64,000 bases of DNA. It comes from Deltaproteobacteria bacterium. Its GTDB lineage: Bacteria > Acidobacteriota > Thermoanaerobaculia > Multivoradales > JAHZIX01. The position numbers were made by a program, and so were the translations under genes. Position 1 is the first letter of the stretch. Each line of letters opens with the position of its first letter. This document shows positions 34,912 to 44,149 of this stretch, one piece after another. The DNA is taken from NCBI GenBank assembly GCA_022601195.1, contig JAHZIX010000046.1, positions 62,001 to 126,000 on the forward strand. Reading direction: 5' to 3'. Below the pieces are notes generated by a model that saw nothing but the letters and a program-made list of their open reading frames with translations, made no database searches and was not told where the DNA came from.

Positions 34912-37161
34912 CTACTGCTCCGCAACTTGTAGGTCCATGGCGCGAACTTTCGCCAAGGCCGGTTCCACCTTCACGGCTTGACCGCCGACGTAGGTGGTGC
35001 GGTTCACCGGCAGCTGTTCGTAGATGTGAGATTCGACCCTAGCGGCGAATTCCTCGGTGAAGTCCGGAGCCCCTGGGGAATCTTCCGGCGGATCGACGAT
35101 GTAGATCTCGATGTCGGTGCCCGGGTCGGTCACCGCATAGGCGTCATCCCACTCGGTGCCGCCCTCGAAGACTCGGCCTTCCGTATAGGTGCTGTTGGCC
35201 CAATCGCTGACGAATACCTCTTTGACGAAGAAGTCACCAGCGAATTGGGTCGAGCAGGCAGAGTCCACGACGTCTACCTGGAACCAGCCGAGGCCGAGGT
35301 CGATGACGGTTTGGTCGCAGAGTTCCCGGAGGCTGTTACCGGCGTTGAAGTCGACACAGAAGACGGTCTCGACGATGGCGGCAGGCACGTCGCTGCCATC
35401 GATGTGGAGATTGGTGTAGGCCGGGGTCTGAAAGAGATCCATGTTCATGGCAGCTCCGACCGCCAAGGAGGTCGGGGTATCGGCTTTGGCTCGGCCCCAC
35501 TCCGGCCCCGTGCCGCCGGGGTTGACCGGGAACAGGGCCGTGTTGGCTTCGGCGTTGATCAGGTCCCATTCGTCTCCGGTCTCCACCAGGCCCGTGGGGA
35601 TTTGAGGCAGGACCATGGGGGTGTAGGCAGCAGCTTTGAACTCCGCTTTCCAGCGCAAGGCGTGGTAACCCCAGCCTTCCGGAACGGTGTCCGCGAAACC
35701 ATCCTCGTAGACGCCGAAGACCGAAATCGAATAGGGATCCTCGAAGAAGGGGTGGGCGCAGTCCACCGCTGCGGCGTCGACTTCGCAGTAGCCCACTACA
35801 ACCTCACCGCAGTCCAAGGCGAGCTCGAGGGGAGGCCCCACATCGGCTGCTTCGAAGGTGGCTACATCTGACACCGCCTTGAGGTCGGCGTCGAGACGGG
35901 CGAGGAAATACTGGGAAACACGCTTGCCGGCTTCCGGCTTCGGCAGGAGAGTGGTGAAGTCGAGATTTCCGGAGGCGCCGGAGGAGGCGGCTCGGCCCGT
36001 CACCAGGACATTGCCATCTTTGTCGACGACGAGATTGTGGGGAGCGGTGACTCCTGCCGTGTCCAGGAAGGCCCCGCCGACCAGGCGAGAGCCATCGGCG
36101 GCGAGCTCAGCAACGAAGTTGGAGCCTCCGCGGCCCCCGCGGCTGTCTAGAGGAAAGTTGCTGGAGGTCGTGGTACCGGTCAGGTAGACCCGGCCCTCGC
36201 GGCTCACCGTGACCGCTGAGGCTAGATCGTCTCCGTCCCCCTGGACGATGGTCGTCCAGAGCAACTCCTTGCCTTCTTCGTCCAGGCCGAGGACCACCGC
36301 ATCGGTACCCGAGTCGGCACCGGTTGCCTGCGCGATGGCCACCAATCCGTTGGGGCCCCGGGTGGCGGCGGGGGAGTGAAAGTAGTCGCTGAAGGTCAGC
36401 ACCGATTCGAGGGTGCGGGAGCTCGAAGCGGTCCCCACGTCGAAGCGGACGGTGCCGTTTTCATCCGCTTTGAGGGGAACGGCAGTAAATCTACCGCCCT
36501 CGTTCAGTCGGGCCTGCAGGGTGAGAGTTGGGCCGCTGCCCTCGGCGGTGCCGAGACTGAGAACTCCGGTCCTCGGGTCGGTAGAGAAGGAAGTCGCTCC
36601 ACCGAGTCGCAGCCGAATGATGCCCGAGTCGACGCCGGCGGCGATTTCGTAGGTGGTTCTCAGCTGGCGGCTGTTGGCGGTCTGACGAATCGAGACCCCC
36701 TCGTAGACGCTGTGACTCTCGAGGCCTCCGTAGTTGGGCAACCGGTTGAGCTTGCTGCCTTTTTTGCCGCCGCCGAGCACAGTCGTCGTGCTGGGCATGG
36801 CTTCGATGGGCGAGAATCGGGCGGTTCCGTTGCCGCCTAGGTACTCGGCAGTCACGCTCGTACGGCCACCTCTAGGATCTTTGCTGGGTAGGCTAAGGTC
36901 GATTGTTCCACCATCGTGAAAGGCCAAAGAGTGGCCAGCGTAGCCGAGAGAGGCAAAGGGAGCAGACCCTTCAACAACGGGAATGATCGGGACCGGAACC
37001 GCCGAGCCAAGGTTGACCTCGACGTGGTCATCCACTGGCGCGGGTTCCTCACAGGGCTCTGCCTGGAGCGGAGCTGATAGGAGCATCGTCAAGCCGAGAG
37101 CGACGGCGCTCGCGAATCGGTTGAAACGGGTTTGGTGGAGTCGATACTGGGCGAATCTCAT
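34912..37161 (-). CDS. Secreted SBBP-type beta-propeller protein
   Basis: A 749-residue exported protein with a signal peptide ending SAPLQAEP. An N-terminal region typical of SBBP proteins (VYEGVSIRQTANSRQLRTTYEIAAGVD, IRLRLGGA) precedes propeller-like repeats: DDLASAVTVSREGRVYLTGTTTSSNFPL and APHNLVVDKDGNVLVTGRAASSG. The C-terminal 300 residues, with several cysteines and aromatic strands, are not recognised. Such proteins are common on the surface of acidobacteria and myxobacteria; their function is unknown. It is the first gene of the operon, 65 bases ahead of the hydrolase. Confidence 0.8.
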   Translation of the reverse strand: MRFAQYRLHQTRFNRFASAVALGLTMLLSAPLQAEPCEEPAPVDDHVEVNLGSAVPVPIIPVVEGSAPFASLGYAGHSLAFHDGGTIDLSLPSKDPRGGRTSVTAEYLGGNGTARFSPIEAMPSTTTVLGGGKKGSKLNRLPNYGGLESHSVYEGVSIRQTANSRQLRTTYEIAAGVDSGIIRLRLGGATSFSTDPRTGVLSLGTAEGSGPTLTLQARLNEGGRFTAVPLKADENGTVRFDVGTASSSRTLESVLTFSDYFHSPAATRGPNGLVAIAQATGADSGTDAVVLGLDEEGKELLWTTIVQGDGDDLASAVTVSREGRVYLTGTTTSSNFPLDSRGGRGGSNFVAELAADGSRLVGGAFLDTAGVTAPHNLVVDKDGNVLVTGRAASSGASGNLDFTTLLPKPEAGKRVSQYFLARLDADLKAVSDVATFEAADVGPPLELALDCGEVVVGYCEVDAAAVDCAHPFFEDPYSISVFGVYEDGFADTVPEGWGYHALRWKAEFKAAAYTPMVLPQIPTGLVETGDEWDLINAEANTALFPVNPGGTGPEWGRAKADTPTSLAVGAAMNMDLFQTPAYTNLHIDGSDVPAAIVETVFCVDFNAGNSLRELCDQTVIDLGLGWFQVDVVDSACSTQFAGDFFVKEVFVSDWANSTYTEGRVFEGGTEWDDAYAVTDPGTDIEIYIVDPPEDSPGAPDFTEEFAARVESHIYEQLPVNRTTYVGGQAVKVEPALAKVRAMDLQVAEQ

Positions 37162-37367
37162 GGTCTGTCCTCCTCATTGGCCAGCCGCTGTTACGGTGGC
37201 TCCATTGGATCGATATAGCTCGACTCCATAAGCGGAATCTGCTCTCTCAACCCATCATGGAGATCGCGATATCGAGCAGTTGCTGCCTCGGAATTGGCCT
37301 AACAAGTGGCTCTAGAATCTTTTTTGATGGGTTTTGAGGCGAAATTCCGCTTAAGGTTCTGGATGTG

Positions 37368-37387
37368 TGCGGGCTACCTAGCCCGCA
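37368..37387. other. Small perfect hairpin in a divergent leader
   Basis: TGCGGGCT and AGCCCGCA flank ACCT, 38 bases upstream of the start of the plus-strand gene at 37426. It is either an operator or a leader hairpin. The rest of the 37162-37425 divergent region shows no other clear signal. Confidence 0.4.
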
Positions 37388-37425
37388 AGCAGAAAAGGAA
37401 AGCGTCGATTCATTAGGGAGGGGTC

Positions 37426-38850
37426 ATGAAGAAATGGAAGTCCGTCTTGCTGGGTGGAGTGCTGCTTGCGGTCGCACCTGCTGCGCTGGGACAACAAATA
37501 TTGTGCGATGCCTCGAGCGGCAGCTCGTCGGCCGTCAACCGGGTCGTGATCGAAAACGGAAACCTGGTGGTGTCGATCGGCTGGGCTTCGAGAGTTCCAG
37601 TGGAGCCCTTGGCCACCATCGAGGTACGGGACCGTGGTGGTGTGGTCGTGGCCAGTAAGCTGGTCACTCCCCAGGATGGAGGGAGGTCCGAATACCAAGT
37701 GACCAACGACCCGGCCTTCTTCGAGAACAACGGCTATTGGTACACCGTTCACTTGACCGGTCTCTATGGAGTCGAACTGGCTCCACCCCTTCCGGCTCTG
37801 GTCTCTTTATGTGGTCCAAGCCAGGCCTGTACCTACTCCATAGTGCAGGGCGTGGGCTCGGATGGCCTGGCCATGGGAGGGGGGCTCCATGATTTGCTGG
37901 AGAGTCTGACCAACCAAGGCTCGGTAGATCTTCTGAACGATGCCTTGGCCCAACAACCTCAGTTGGCCGAAGAGATCTTTTGGGTCGCCGACCAGTTTTT
38001 TCAGCTGCTGGCTGGCATCAACACCAATCGGTGTTTCTGTCTTTGGTACAGCGAGACCCAGCAGAACCCGTCCGAGATGGTGATCAGTTCCCAGTCGGGG
38101 GATATTCCCTCCGGCGAGGACCTTCCTGAATGGCAAACCTTGAGCCTGCAGGGTCCGGGTAGCAACTTTGGCCTCGCTGGACAGATGCACGGTGGGCCGG
38201 AGCAGAACCTCTACGCCTCCGGTCAATCCTCGGCAGGGATTCACCTGGGCTGTTGGAAGATCAACTCTTGGACTTTGCAGAGCTGGAAAGGTTTGACGAT
38301 CAAGGTTCCAGCTCTCGAGCCTTGCCAGACTTTATGCAGCAACGCTTCGATCAGCGTGGAGGCGACCGCCGGGAGCCAATCCTCTGCCGATGCCTGGGCG
38401 TCCAATCACCAAGGAGCCAGGGGAACAACGTCTTCCACGGTGGACTTCTACTTCAACGCCTTCGATGTTCCGCTTCTCTCTTCTATGGCGAAAGCGGTGG
38501 CGGAGCGTCCGGCGGGGAGTCCGGTGGAAGACCCAGTAGAGAATTTCCCAGCACCCAGTACGGGAGCCTGGCAAGTCGAGGGGGAGGATGGGGTCGCTGT
38601 GTTTTCCTCCTTGGGAGACTTTCAGATCAGTCTGGATCCCCCCCCCGTGATTCCGCAAAGCGAGGAGCCCAAGTCGGAAGCTCCTACCCCTGCAGGTCCC
38701 TGGGCCTATGGCTGCTCGACTTCCACTACCTATGCCACACTGGTGGGTGAGTCGTCCTGTGCTGTCTATTACAGCCATAAGGTGACATTGGCACCTGCGG
38801 CGCTAACCTCGTCCCAGGGGGGCTTGCTGATCGTTCCTTGGCATCCTTAG
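37426..38850 (+). CDS. Secreted protein of unknown function
   Basis: A 474-residue protein; GGAGG lies four bases before the ATG. Signal peptide KKWKSVLLGGVLLAVAPAALGQ. The mature protein has an early beta domain (RVVIENGNLVVSIGWASR, EYQVTNDPAFFENNGYWYTVHL), a helical middle (LLESLTNQGSVDLLNDALAQQP) and about a dozen cysteines, some paired closely (RCFCLWY, CQTLC), which suggests disulphides outside the cell. No catalytic motif or known family is recognised. It is divergent from the secreted-protein operon. Confidence 0.65.
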   Translation: MKKWKSVLLGGVLLAVAPAALGQQILCDASSGSSSAVNRVVIENGNLVVSIGWASRVPVEPLATIEVRDRGGVVVASKLVTPQDGGRSEYQVTNDPAFFENNGYWYTVHLTGLYGVELAPPLPALVSLCGPSQACTYSIVQGVGSDGLAMGGGLHDLLESLTNQGSVDLLNDALAQQPQLAEEIFWVADQFFQLLAGINTNRCFCLWYSETQQNPSEMVISSQSGDIPSGEDLPEWQTLSLQGPGSNFGLAGQMHGGPEQNLYASGQSSAGIHLGCWKINSWTLQSWKGLTIKVPALEPCQTLCSNASISVEATAGSQSSADAWASNHQGARGTTSSTVDFYFNAFDVPLLSSMAKAVAERPAGSPVEDPVENFPAPSTGAWQVEGEDGVAVFSSLGDFQISLDPPPVIPQSEEPKSEAPTPAGPWAYGCSTSTTYATLVGESSCAVYYSHKVTLAPAALTSSQGGLLIVPWHP

Positions 38851-38892
38851 CTCGGGCATCCCTAGCTTAGGCACCCTCACTCTCGGTCGCCG

Positions 38893-41580
38893 CTAGCTGG
38901 ACGAGGCAACCGTTTGCCGACAGAGCCGGCTGCCCTCGAGGATTTCCTCGAGGGCCTCATGCCCTTCCGGGTAGACGGTGCTGCGAGACTCGAGAGCTTG
39001 GTCGAAGTAGGGGATAGCTTCTTCGCAGCGACCGGCTTCCGATAGGAGAAGACCCATTTGAAGCTGGGGGTAGCTATTGCGGAAATCGCCCTCCGGTAGC
39101 GCTGTGGCGAGAATCTGAAGGCTTTGGCGAGTTTCTTGGAAAGCGAGATCCATCTGGCCGAGGCGTTGGTGCAGGGCAGCCAGGCTGATCAAGCTTTGGG
39201 CGACGTAGGGATGTCCTTCTCCGAGGGATCGGCGGCGGATCTCGAGGGCCTCGGAGAGCCGTCGCTGGGCGTCTTCCAGGCGGTCCAGATCCATCAGGAT
39301 TCCGCCAAGGCTGTGGAGCAGGTCGGCGATGCGGGGGTGGTCCTGCTGATGGAGTTGAATCCCGAGATCGAGAGCTTGCTCGGCCCAACCCACCGCTTCC
39401 TGAAACTTCCCCTGGGACGACAGGATTTGCGCCAGATTACTGTAGGACAGGATGACGTGGGGATGATCGTTGCCATAGAGACGGCGTCGGTCCTCGATCA
39501 CTTCTCGCATAGTGACTTCGGCGCCTTGAAAGTTTTCCTGAGCCTGTTGGACAACGGCAATGTTATTGAGGGTTTCGATGGTCTTCGGGTGAGCCTCCGA
39601 GAGACGACGTTTTCTTCCGGCCAAAACCTGACCGAAGAGGCTCTCTGCTTCTTCGAACCGTCCTCCGGTAAATAGAGTCTCGGCCAAGTCGTTGAGGCTT
39701 TCCAGGGAGTCGAGATGGTCCAGTCCTAGTCGTGAAGCGCGAAGATCCAAAGCTTGCCGATAGAGGTCTTCCGCTTGGGCGACATCCCCTTGACCGGTGC
39801 GAATCTCACCGAGGACATTCAAAGCTTCGGCTTTGCCCAAATCTACTCTGGAGCTGGAAGTCGAGGTGGATCGTCGATAGATCTCCAGACTCTCTTCGAT
39901 CACCTGTTGGGCTTGAGCGTAATCTCCTGCGGCCAGAATCGGTTTGGCCAGATCGACCAGTCCAGCGGCTACTTCTTCATGGGAGCTACCGAGAATCTTC
40001 TCCCGGTCCTGGCTAGCCTGCTCTAGGAGGGTCTGAGCCCGAGGGAACAGGCCCAGGCCGTGGTAGGCGCGGCCCATAGCTCGCAGCAGCCGGGCGCGGC
40101 TCAGGGGTTGCTCATCCAGCTCGTCTTCGATCAATTTGGCGCCTCGATCGAGGATCTCCAAGGCAGAGACTTCCTCTCCAAGGGAGATCTCGGGGCTGGA
40201 TACCTCGAATAAACCGACCATGAAGTCGGTCACCCGTTCCGCTTCCGCTTCGCTAATCTGGGCCTGGTCCCGTTGGGCTTGAGCCAGGGAGGTCGCGCGC
40301 ATGGTCGAGAGCACCCCCACCAAAACGGCGAGGAGCAGAGCAGCCGTGGTGGCAGCGCCGTAGGGATGGCGACGGAGCAGCTTTGAGGAACGATAGCTCA
40401 GGGTCTCCTTGCGAGCTCGAATCGGCCGGTGCCGAAGATAGAGGCCGATATCCTCGGATAGAGCTGCGACGGAGGCGTACCGTCGTTCCGGCTCCTTACG
40501 CAGGGCCATGAGAGCGATGGTGTCGAGATCCCCTTGGAGGCGCTGTTGGAGCCCGTTGACGGTTTCCCCTCGGGCTTCGGCCACCGCTCCTACCCGGCTC
40601 TGGGCCGATCCTTGAGGTGTCCCCTGAGCCCTGTCTCGGCGTCGCAGAGCGCGGCTGGGCTCCGCCGGTTGGCTTTCACAAACCGTCTCGTAGAGAGCCT
40701 TCGGCTCGAGTCCCTCGAGCTCATAGGGAGGTCGCCCACAGAGAAGATCGTAGAGCACGACCCCAAGGGAATAGACATCCGTGGAGGTCGACAGGGGTTT
40801 GCCGAGAACCTGCTCCGGGCTGGCGAAAGCCGGGGTCAGCATCTGCACTCCCTCTTGGGTACGCAGAGCTTGGTCGAGGGTGGTCGGTGGTTGCAGCAGC
40901 TTGGCGATGCCGAAATCCAGGAGGATCGGTCGTCCTCCCTCGGCGACCAGGATGTTGCTGGGTTTCAGGTCCCGGTGAATGGTCAGGTTGCGATGGGCGT
41001 GTTCCACCGCGGAGCACACGGACCGGAACAGCTCCAGGCGCTTTCGGATCGACAGCTTTCGGTGGTCGCAATACTCGTCGATGGGCTCACCGTCGACAAA
41101 CTCCATAACGAAGAAGGGAAGCCCGTCCCCGGTGGTGCCGCCATCTAGAATTCGGGCGATATGGGGGTGTTCCAGGCTCGCTAGGATCTGTCGCTCCTGA
41201 CGAAACCTGCGGCGAAGATCCTCGGTAGGAAACCCTCGCTTGGCCACCTTGATGGCCACCTCGGCGTGGTATTCGCCGTCGGTTCGCTCGGCCAGGTAAA
41301 CGTCCGAGTGGTTTCCCCCTCCAAGCCAACGGCTGGCTCGGTAGGGCCCGAAGGTTTGTTGGAGGGTCCCTTCGAAGGCGACTTCTCTCAGGGTCTTGCC
41401 GACCACCTCGACCACGGGATCGTCCGATGCCGAGCTGGAGATGAGAAGGGACTCCACCTCTCTCCGGAGGTCTTCATCGCCCCCGGCTGCCTCGGTGATA
41501 TAGCGAGCCCTTGCCGCAGGTTCGAGGGCAGCTGCCTGGTGGAAGATGTCTTCGATCTGTCGCCAGCGCTGTGGGTCCAT
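38893..41580 (-). CDS. TPR-containing serine/threonine protein kinase
   Basis: An 895-residue membrane kinase. After an 80-residue N-terminal module (WRQIEDIFHQAAALEP) comes a PknB-like kinase domain: glycine loop LGGGNHSDVYLAE, lysine in VAIKVAK, HRDLKPSNIL, DFGIAK and SPEQVLG. The third glycine of the loop is Ser, so ATP binding may be altered, but all catalytic residues are present. One membrane helix (AATTAALLLAVLVGVLSTM) near residue 410 is followed by TPR repeats of tetratricopeptide/kinesin-light-chain type (EALNVLGEIRTGQGDVAQAEDLY). The sensor part would face outward. The ECF sigma factor gene lies 26 bases upstream, a pairing frequent in acidobacteria. Confidence 0.92.
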   Translation of the reverse strand: MDPQRWRQIEDIFHQAAALEPAARARYITEAAGGDEDLRREVESLLISSSASDDPVVEVVGKTLREVAFEGTLQQTFGPYRASRWLGGGNHSDVYLAERTDGEYHAEVAIKVAKRGFPTEDLRRRFRQERQILASLEHPHIARILDGGTTGDGLPFFVMEFVDGEPIDEYCDHRKLSIRKRLELFRSVCSAVEHAHRNLTIHRDLKPSNILVAEGGRPILLDFGIAKLLQPPTTLDQALRTQEGVQMLTPAFASPEQVLGKPLSTSTDVYSLGVVLYDLLCGRPPYELEGLEPKALYETVCESQPAEPSRALRRRDRAQGTPQGSAQSRVGAVAEARGETVNGLQQRLQGDLDTIALMALRKEPERRYASVAALSEDIGLYLRHRPIRARKETLSYRSSKLLRRHPYGAATTAALLLAVLVGVLSTMRATSLAQAQRDQAQISEAEAERVTDFMVGLFEVSSPEISLGEEVSALEILDRGAKLIEDELDEQPLSRARLLRAMGRAYHGLGLFPRAQTLLEQASQDREKILGSSHEEVAAGLVDLAKPILAAGDYAQAQQVIEESLEIYRRSTSTSSSRVDLGKAEALNVLGEIRTGQGDVAQAEDLYRQALDLRASRLGLDHLDSLESLNDLAETLFTGGRFEEAESLFGQVLAGRKRRLSEAHPKTIETLNNIAVVQQAQENFQGAEVTMREVIEDRRRLYGNDHPHVILSYSNLAQILSSQGKFQEAVGWAEQALDLGIQLHQQDHPRIADLLHSLGGILMDLDRLEDAQRRLSEALEIRRRSLGEGHPYVAQSLISLAALHQRLGQMDLAFQETRQSLQILATALPEGDFRNSYPQLQMGLLLSEAGRCEEAIPYFDQALESRSTVYPEGHEALEEILEGSRLCRQTVASSS

Positions 41581-41606
41581 CTCAGTTCCTCGACGGGATG
41601 AACGCC

Positions 41607-42179
41607 TCAGCCGGTCGGCGCGGAGGTGCGAAGCTCCCGTCCGAGCCAGGCTTTCGCGAAGCGGAGATCCCGTTCGAGAGTGGCCCGGGAGATCTGGAGA
41701 GATTCGGCAGCTTCGTCCGTCGTCAAGCCGCCGAAAATGCGCAGTTCGATGGCTCGAGCCTTCCTCGGGTCGATGGCCTCCAGGCGAGTCATCAACTGGT
41801 CGAGAATGAGAACGTCCGGAACCGCCTCGGCCTTTCCTACCTGGGCATCGTCTAAAGACAGGTGAATGGCGTTGGCGCCACGCTTTCGGCTCGCCCTCTC
41901 GCGGGCCAGATCTACCAGGACGCGGCGCATGGTGGTCGCCGCAACGGCTACGAAGTGAGTGCGGTCCTTACAGCTGACATTGCGTTCGGCGAGGCGCAGA
42001 TAGGCCTCGTGAACCAGAGCCGTAGTTTGTAGGGGGCGGTTTCTAGATTCTTTTTTCAGGTAGCCGTGGGCGAGAGCGCGCAGCTGGCCATAGACCAGAG
42101 TGACCAGCTGAGAACTCTGCAGATCACTCTTCGCAGAGTTCTGCTCGTCCGCAGGCGGAACCCCATCCTTTTCTAGCAT
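41607..42179 (-). CDS. ECF sigma factor paired with the TPR kinase
   Basis: A 190-residue sigma factor. Region 2 reads ALVHEAYLRLAERN and HFVAVAATTMRRVLVDLARERA, and region 4 AIELRIFGGLTTDEAAESLQISRATLERDLRFAKAWL. The pattern matches the ECF group found in Acidobacteriota and Planctomycetes next to TPR kinases, where the kinase is thought to control the sigma factor by phosphorylation. No anti-sigma factor is encoded nearby, which agrees with that model. The two genes are co-directional and probably co-transcribed. Confidence 0.9.
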   Translation of the reverse strand: MLEKDGVPPADEQNSAKSDLQSSQLVTLVYGQLRALAHGYLKKESRNRPLQTTALVHEAYLRLAERNVSCKDRTHFVAVAATTMRRVLVDLARERASRKRGANAIHLSLDDAQVGKAEAVPDVLILDQLMTRLEAIDPRKARAIELRIFGGLTTDEAAESLQISRATLERDLRFAKAWLGRELRTSAPTG

Positions 42180-42302
42180 GGGCCTACTCTATACCCCTTC
42201 TCGCCTTCCCCGGAGTTTCAGCAAGAAGCTGTCTCGGCCGGACGGTCGCGGGGCCGGAAGAGGTCGAGGAGCTTGCAGCGGAGCTCCGGGCAAAAGAACG
42301 GG

Positions 42303-44054
42303 TCAAAGGGCGATGTCGATCCATACCAGCCGGTGGTCACTCGCCGATTCTCGGCCGACCGCAACGGAATGGAGGGCCTCGGCGGGATCGGGCCACAGGA
42401 CCTGGCTGCCGAGAACTTCGAGATCGCGGCTCGGTAGAGCGTAGTCCAGGCGACCGTAGGCTGCCGTGCGACCGTCTTTCGGGCCTGCGTATTCCCTCTC
42501 TTCGTGTTTTCCCCCCGGGCCTCGGGGTATCGTGTCCCGGACCCGAGGATGAGAGAGGAGCTGGTCGATGGCGGTGGTTCCATAGGGAGCTTGGTCATTG
42601 AATGGATCCGCATTGAGATCACCGAGGATGACGAAGGAGGCTTCCTTCGCCAGGCCTCCCTTTCGACCCTTGTCGTCGACGATGTAGGAGGCGGCCGAGC
42701 CACCGGTGAGGTAGTCCGCCCACAAGCGGATCTCATCGAAGTTCCGCCTGCCGTTGTGGTCTTCCTCGCCATCGAAGACCGGTGGAGTGGGGTGGCTGAT
42801 GAGTAGGTGAAGTTTCCTTTCGCCGACGAGCACAGGAACGTCCCAGTGGCTCTTGCTGGACAATCGTAGCTGGGCGGCTTCCGGCTGGCTGTACCAGACG
42901 GGCTTACTATTCTTGCCGTCGGGCATGAGATTGCCGGGCATCTGGGTCCAGAGGAGTCGGCGAAAGGTTCGGGCGGCGGCGTCACCGATGGGGAAGCGGC
43001 TCAGCAGAGCCATACCGTATTGACCGGGGTATCTGCCAAATCCATGGCAGTCGCCGGGGCTTCCGATGGTGCCGTCATTGTCCAAATCCAGGCCGCTCGC
43101 GATTCCGGTATTGACCGCCTCGAAAAAGACGTGGGGGTAGTCGATTCCCTCCAGACCGGCCTGGCTGACTTTGAGGTACCGGTCGATGAACAAACGGGCG
43201 TTGGAGCGCTCGTCGATATCGAAGTCGATCTCGTTGATCACCAAGACATCGGGTCGTACCGTTTGAACGATTTGAGCTGCCTGCCGCAGCTGTGGGTGAG
43301 CCCCGTGGCCATGGCTATCGACGGTGTCGAGCTTCTCTCGGGAGAGCTCTCTGATGTTGAAGGTAGCGATGCGTTTCGAGTCCCGGCGCTCGTCTCCCGA
43401 TGCCTGTCGGCTCGGGGTTCCTACTCCGGGGGGCAGATCCCTGCTCTCGGCCGAGTTGAGGGGCCTGGCTTTGGAGGTCGGTGGGTGGGGAGCCTCTGAG
43501 GGGGCGACCTCCCTTGATACCGGGTCCTCCCTGGAATCCTGTGGTGGTTGGGGGGGGAGGGCCACGGCTTCCAGTCCCCCTTTCCCTCGCCGCATCGCCA
43601 GTCGAATGTTCGAGCCAGAAGATGGGAAGACTTCCAGCTTCGGCAGAGTGACCGCTGGCCCATGCCGGTCGGATCGGTGGGAGGTGGTGAAGCTGGGTCT
43701 GGGCCTGCGGGCTTTCGGCATCACGTAGAGGGATTCATAGGGCTCTCCCGGGAATTGCAAACTGCGCAGCACCCGAATGTCACGAGGAGAAAGTCCCGCA
43801 TTCCGGAGCCTTTCGTCGGGCACCGCCTCGGCGGGATAGAGCACGGCGACGAACGGCCCTTCCACCCCCAAGTCACAGGCGAGTTCGGTCTGCTGCTGGG
43901 CTCTCTCGGTGAGTTCCAGGGCTCCGTCCTTGAGGCACTGAGCCAGGCGAACTGCCGGATCTGAGCAGCCCATGAGGCTCACTGTGACGGAGGAGAATAG
44001 GGCGGAAAGGAACAGGGCAGAAAGAGTGGTGTTTCGTAGCATCGTAGGTCTCAT
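42303..44054 (-). CDS. Exported endonuclease/exonuclease/phosphatase-fold lipoprotein
   Basis: About 583 residues; an ATG four codons in is an equal alternative and neither has a ribosome binding site. A lipobox-like VSLMGC ends the signal sequence. Residues 60-225 are variable and Pro/Ser-rich. The C-terminal 350 residues are an EEP domain: IATFNIREL, VLVINEIDFD, LLISHPTPPVFDG, VILGDLNADPF and the final SDHRLVWIDI, with the usual metal- and phosphate-binding Asn, Glu, Asp and His. A calcium-loop-like DLDNDGTIGSPGDCHGFGRYPGQYGMALLSR sits within it. Close relatives are secreted nucleases or phosphatases; the substrate is not known. Confidence 0.82.
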   Translation of the reverse strand: MRPTMLRNTTLSALFLSALFSSVTVSLMGCSDPAVRLAQCLKDGALELTERAQQQTELACDLGVEGPFVAVLYPAEAVPDERLRNAGLSPRDIRVLRSLQFPGEPYESLYVMPKARRPRPSFTTSHRSDRHGPAVTLPKLEVFPSSGSNIRLAMRRGKGGLEAVALPPQPPQDSREDPVSREVAPSEAPHPPTSKARPLNSAESRDLPPGVGTPSRQASGDERRDSKRIATFNIRELSREKLDTVDSHGHGAHPQLRQAAQIVQTVRPDVLVINEIDFDIDERSNARLFIDRYLKVSQAGLEGIDYPHVFFEAVNTGIASGLDLDNDGTIGSPGDCHGFGRYPGQYGMALLSRFPIGDAAARTFRRLLWTQMPGNLMPDGKNSKPVWYSQPEAAQLRLSSKSHWDVPVLVGERKLHLLISHPTPPVFDGEEDHNGRRNFDEIRLWADYLTGGSAASYIVDDKGRKGGLAKEASFVILGDLNADPFNDQAPYGTTAIDQLLSHPRVRDTIPRGPGGKHEEREYAGPKDGRTAAYGRLDYALPSRDLEVLGSQVLWPDPAEALHSVAVGRESASDHRLVWIDIAL

Positions 44055-44149
44055 CGGGAATGTGCTGAATCTATCATCGTCGCTGCTCGGACCGGTTGGA
44101 GTAGGATGTTAGAGACTGTGGATTGAGACCGTGGCTGGAGCCTGTTTAG

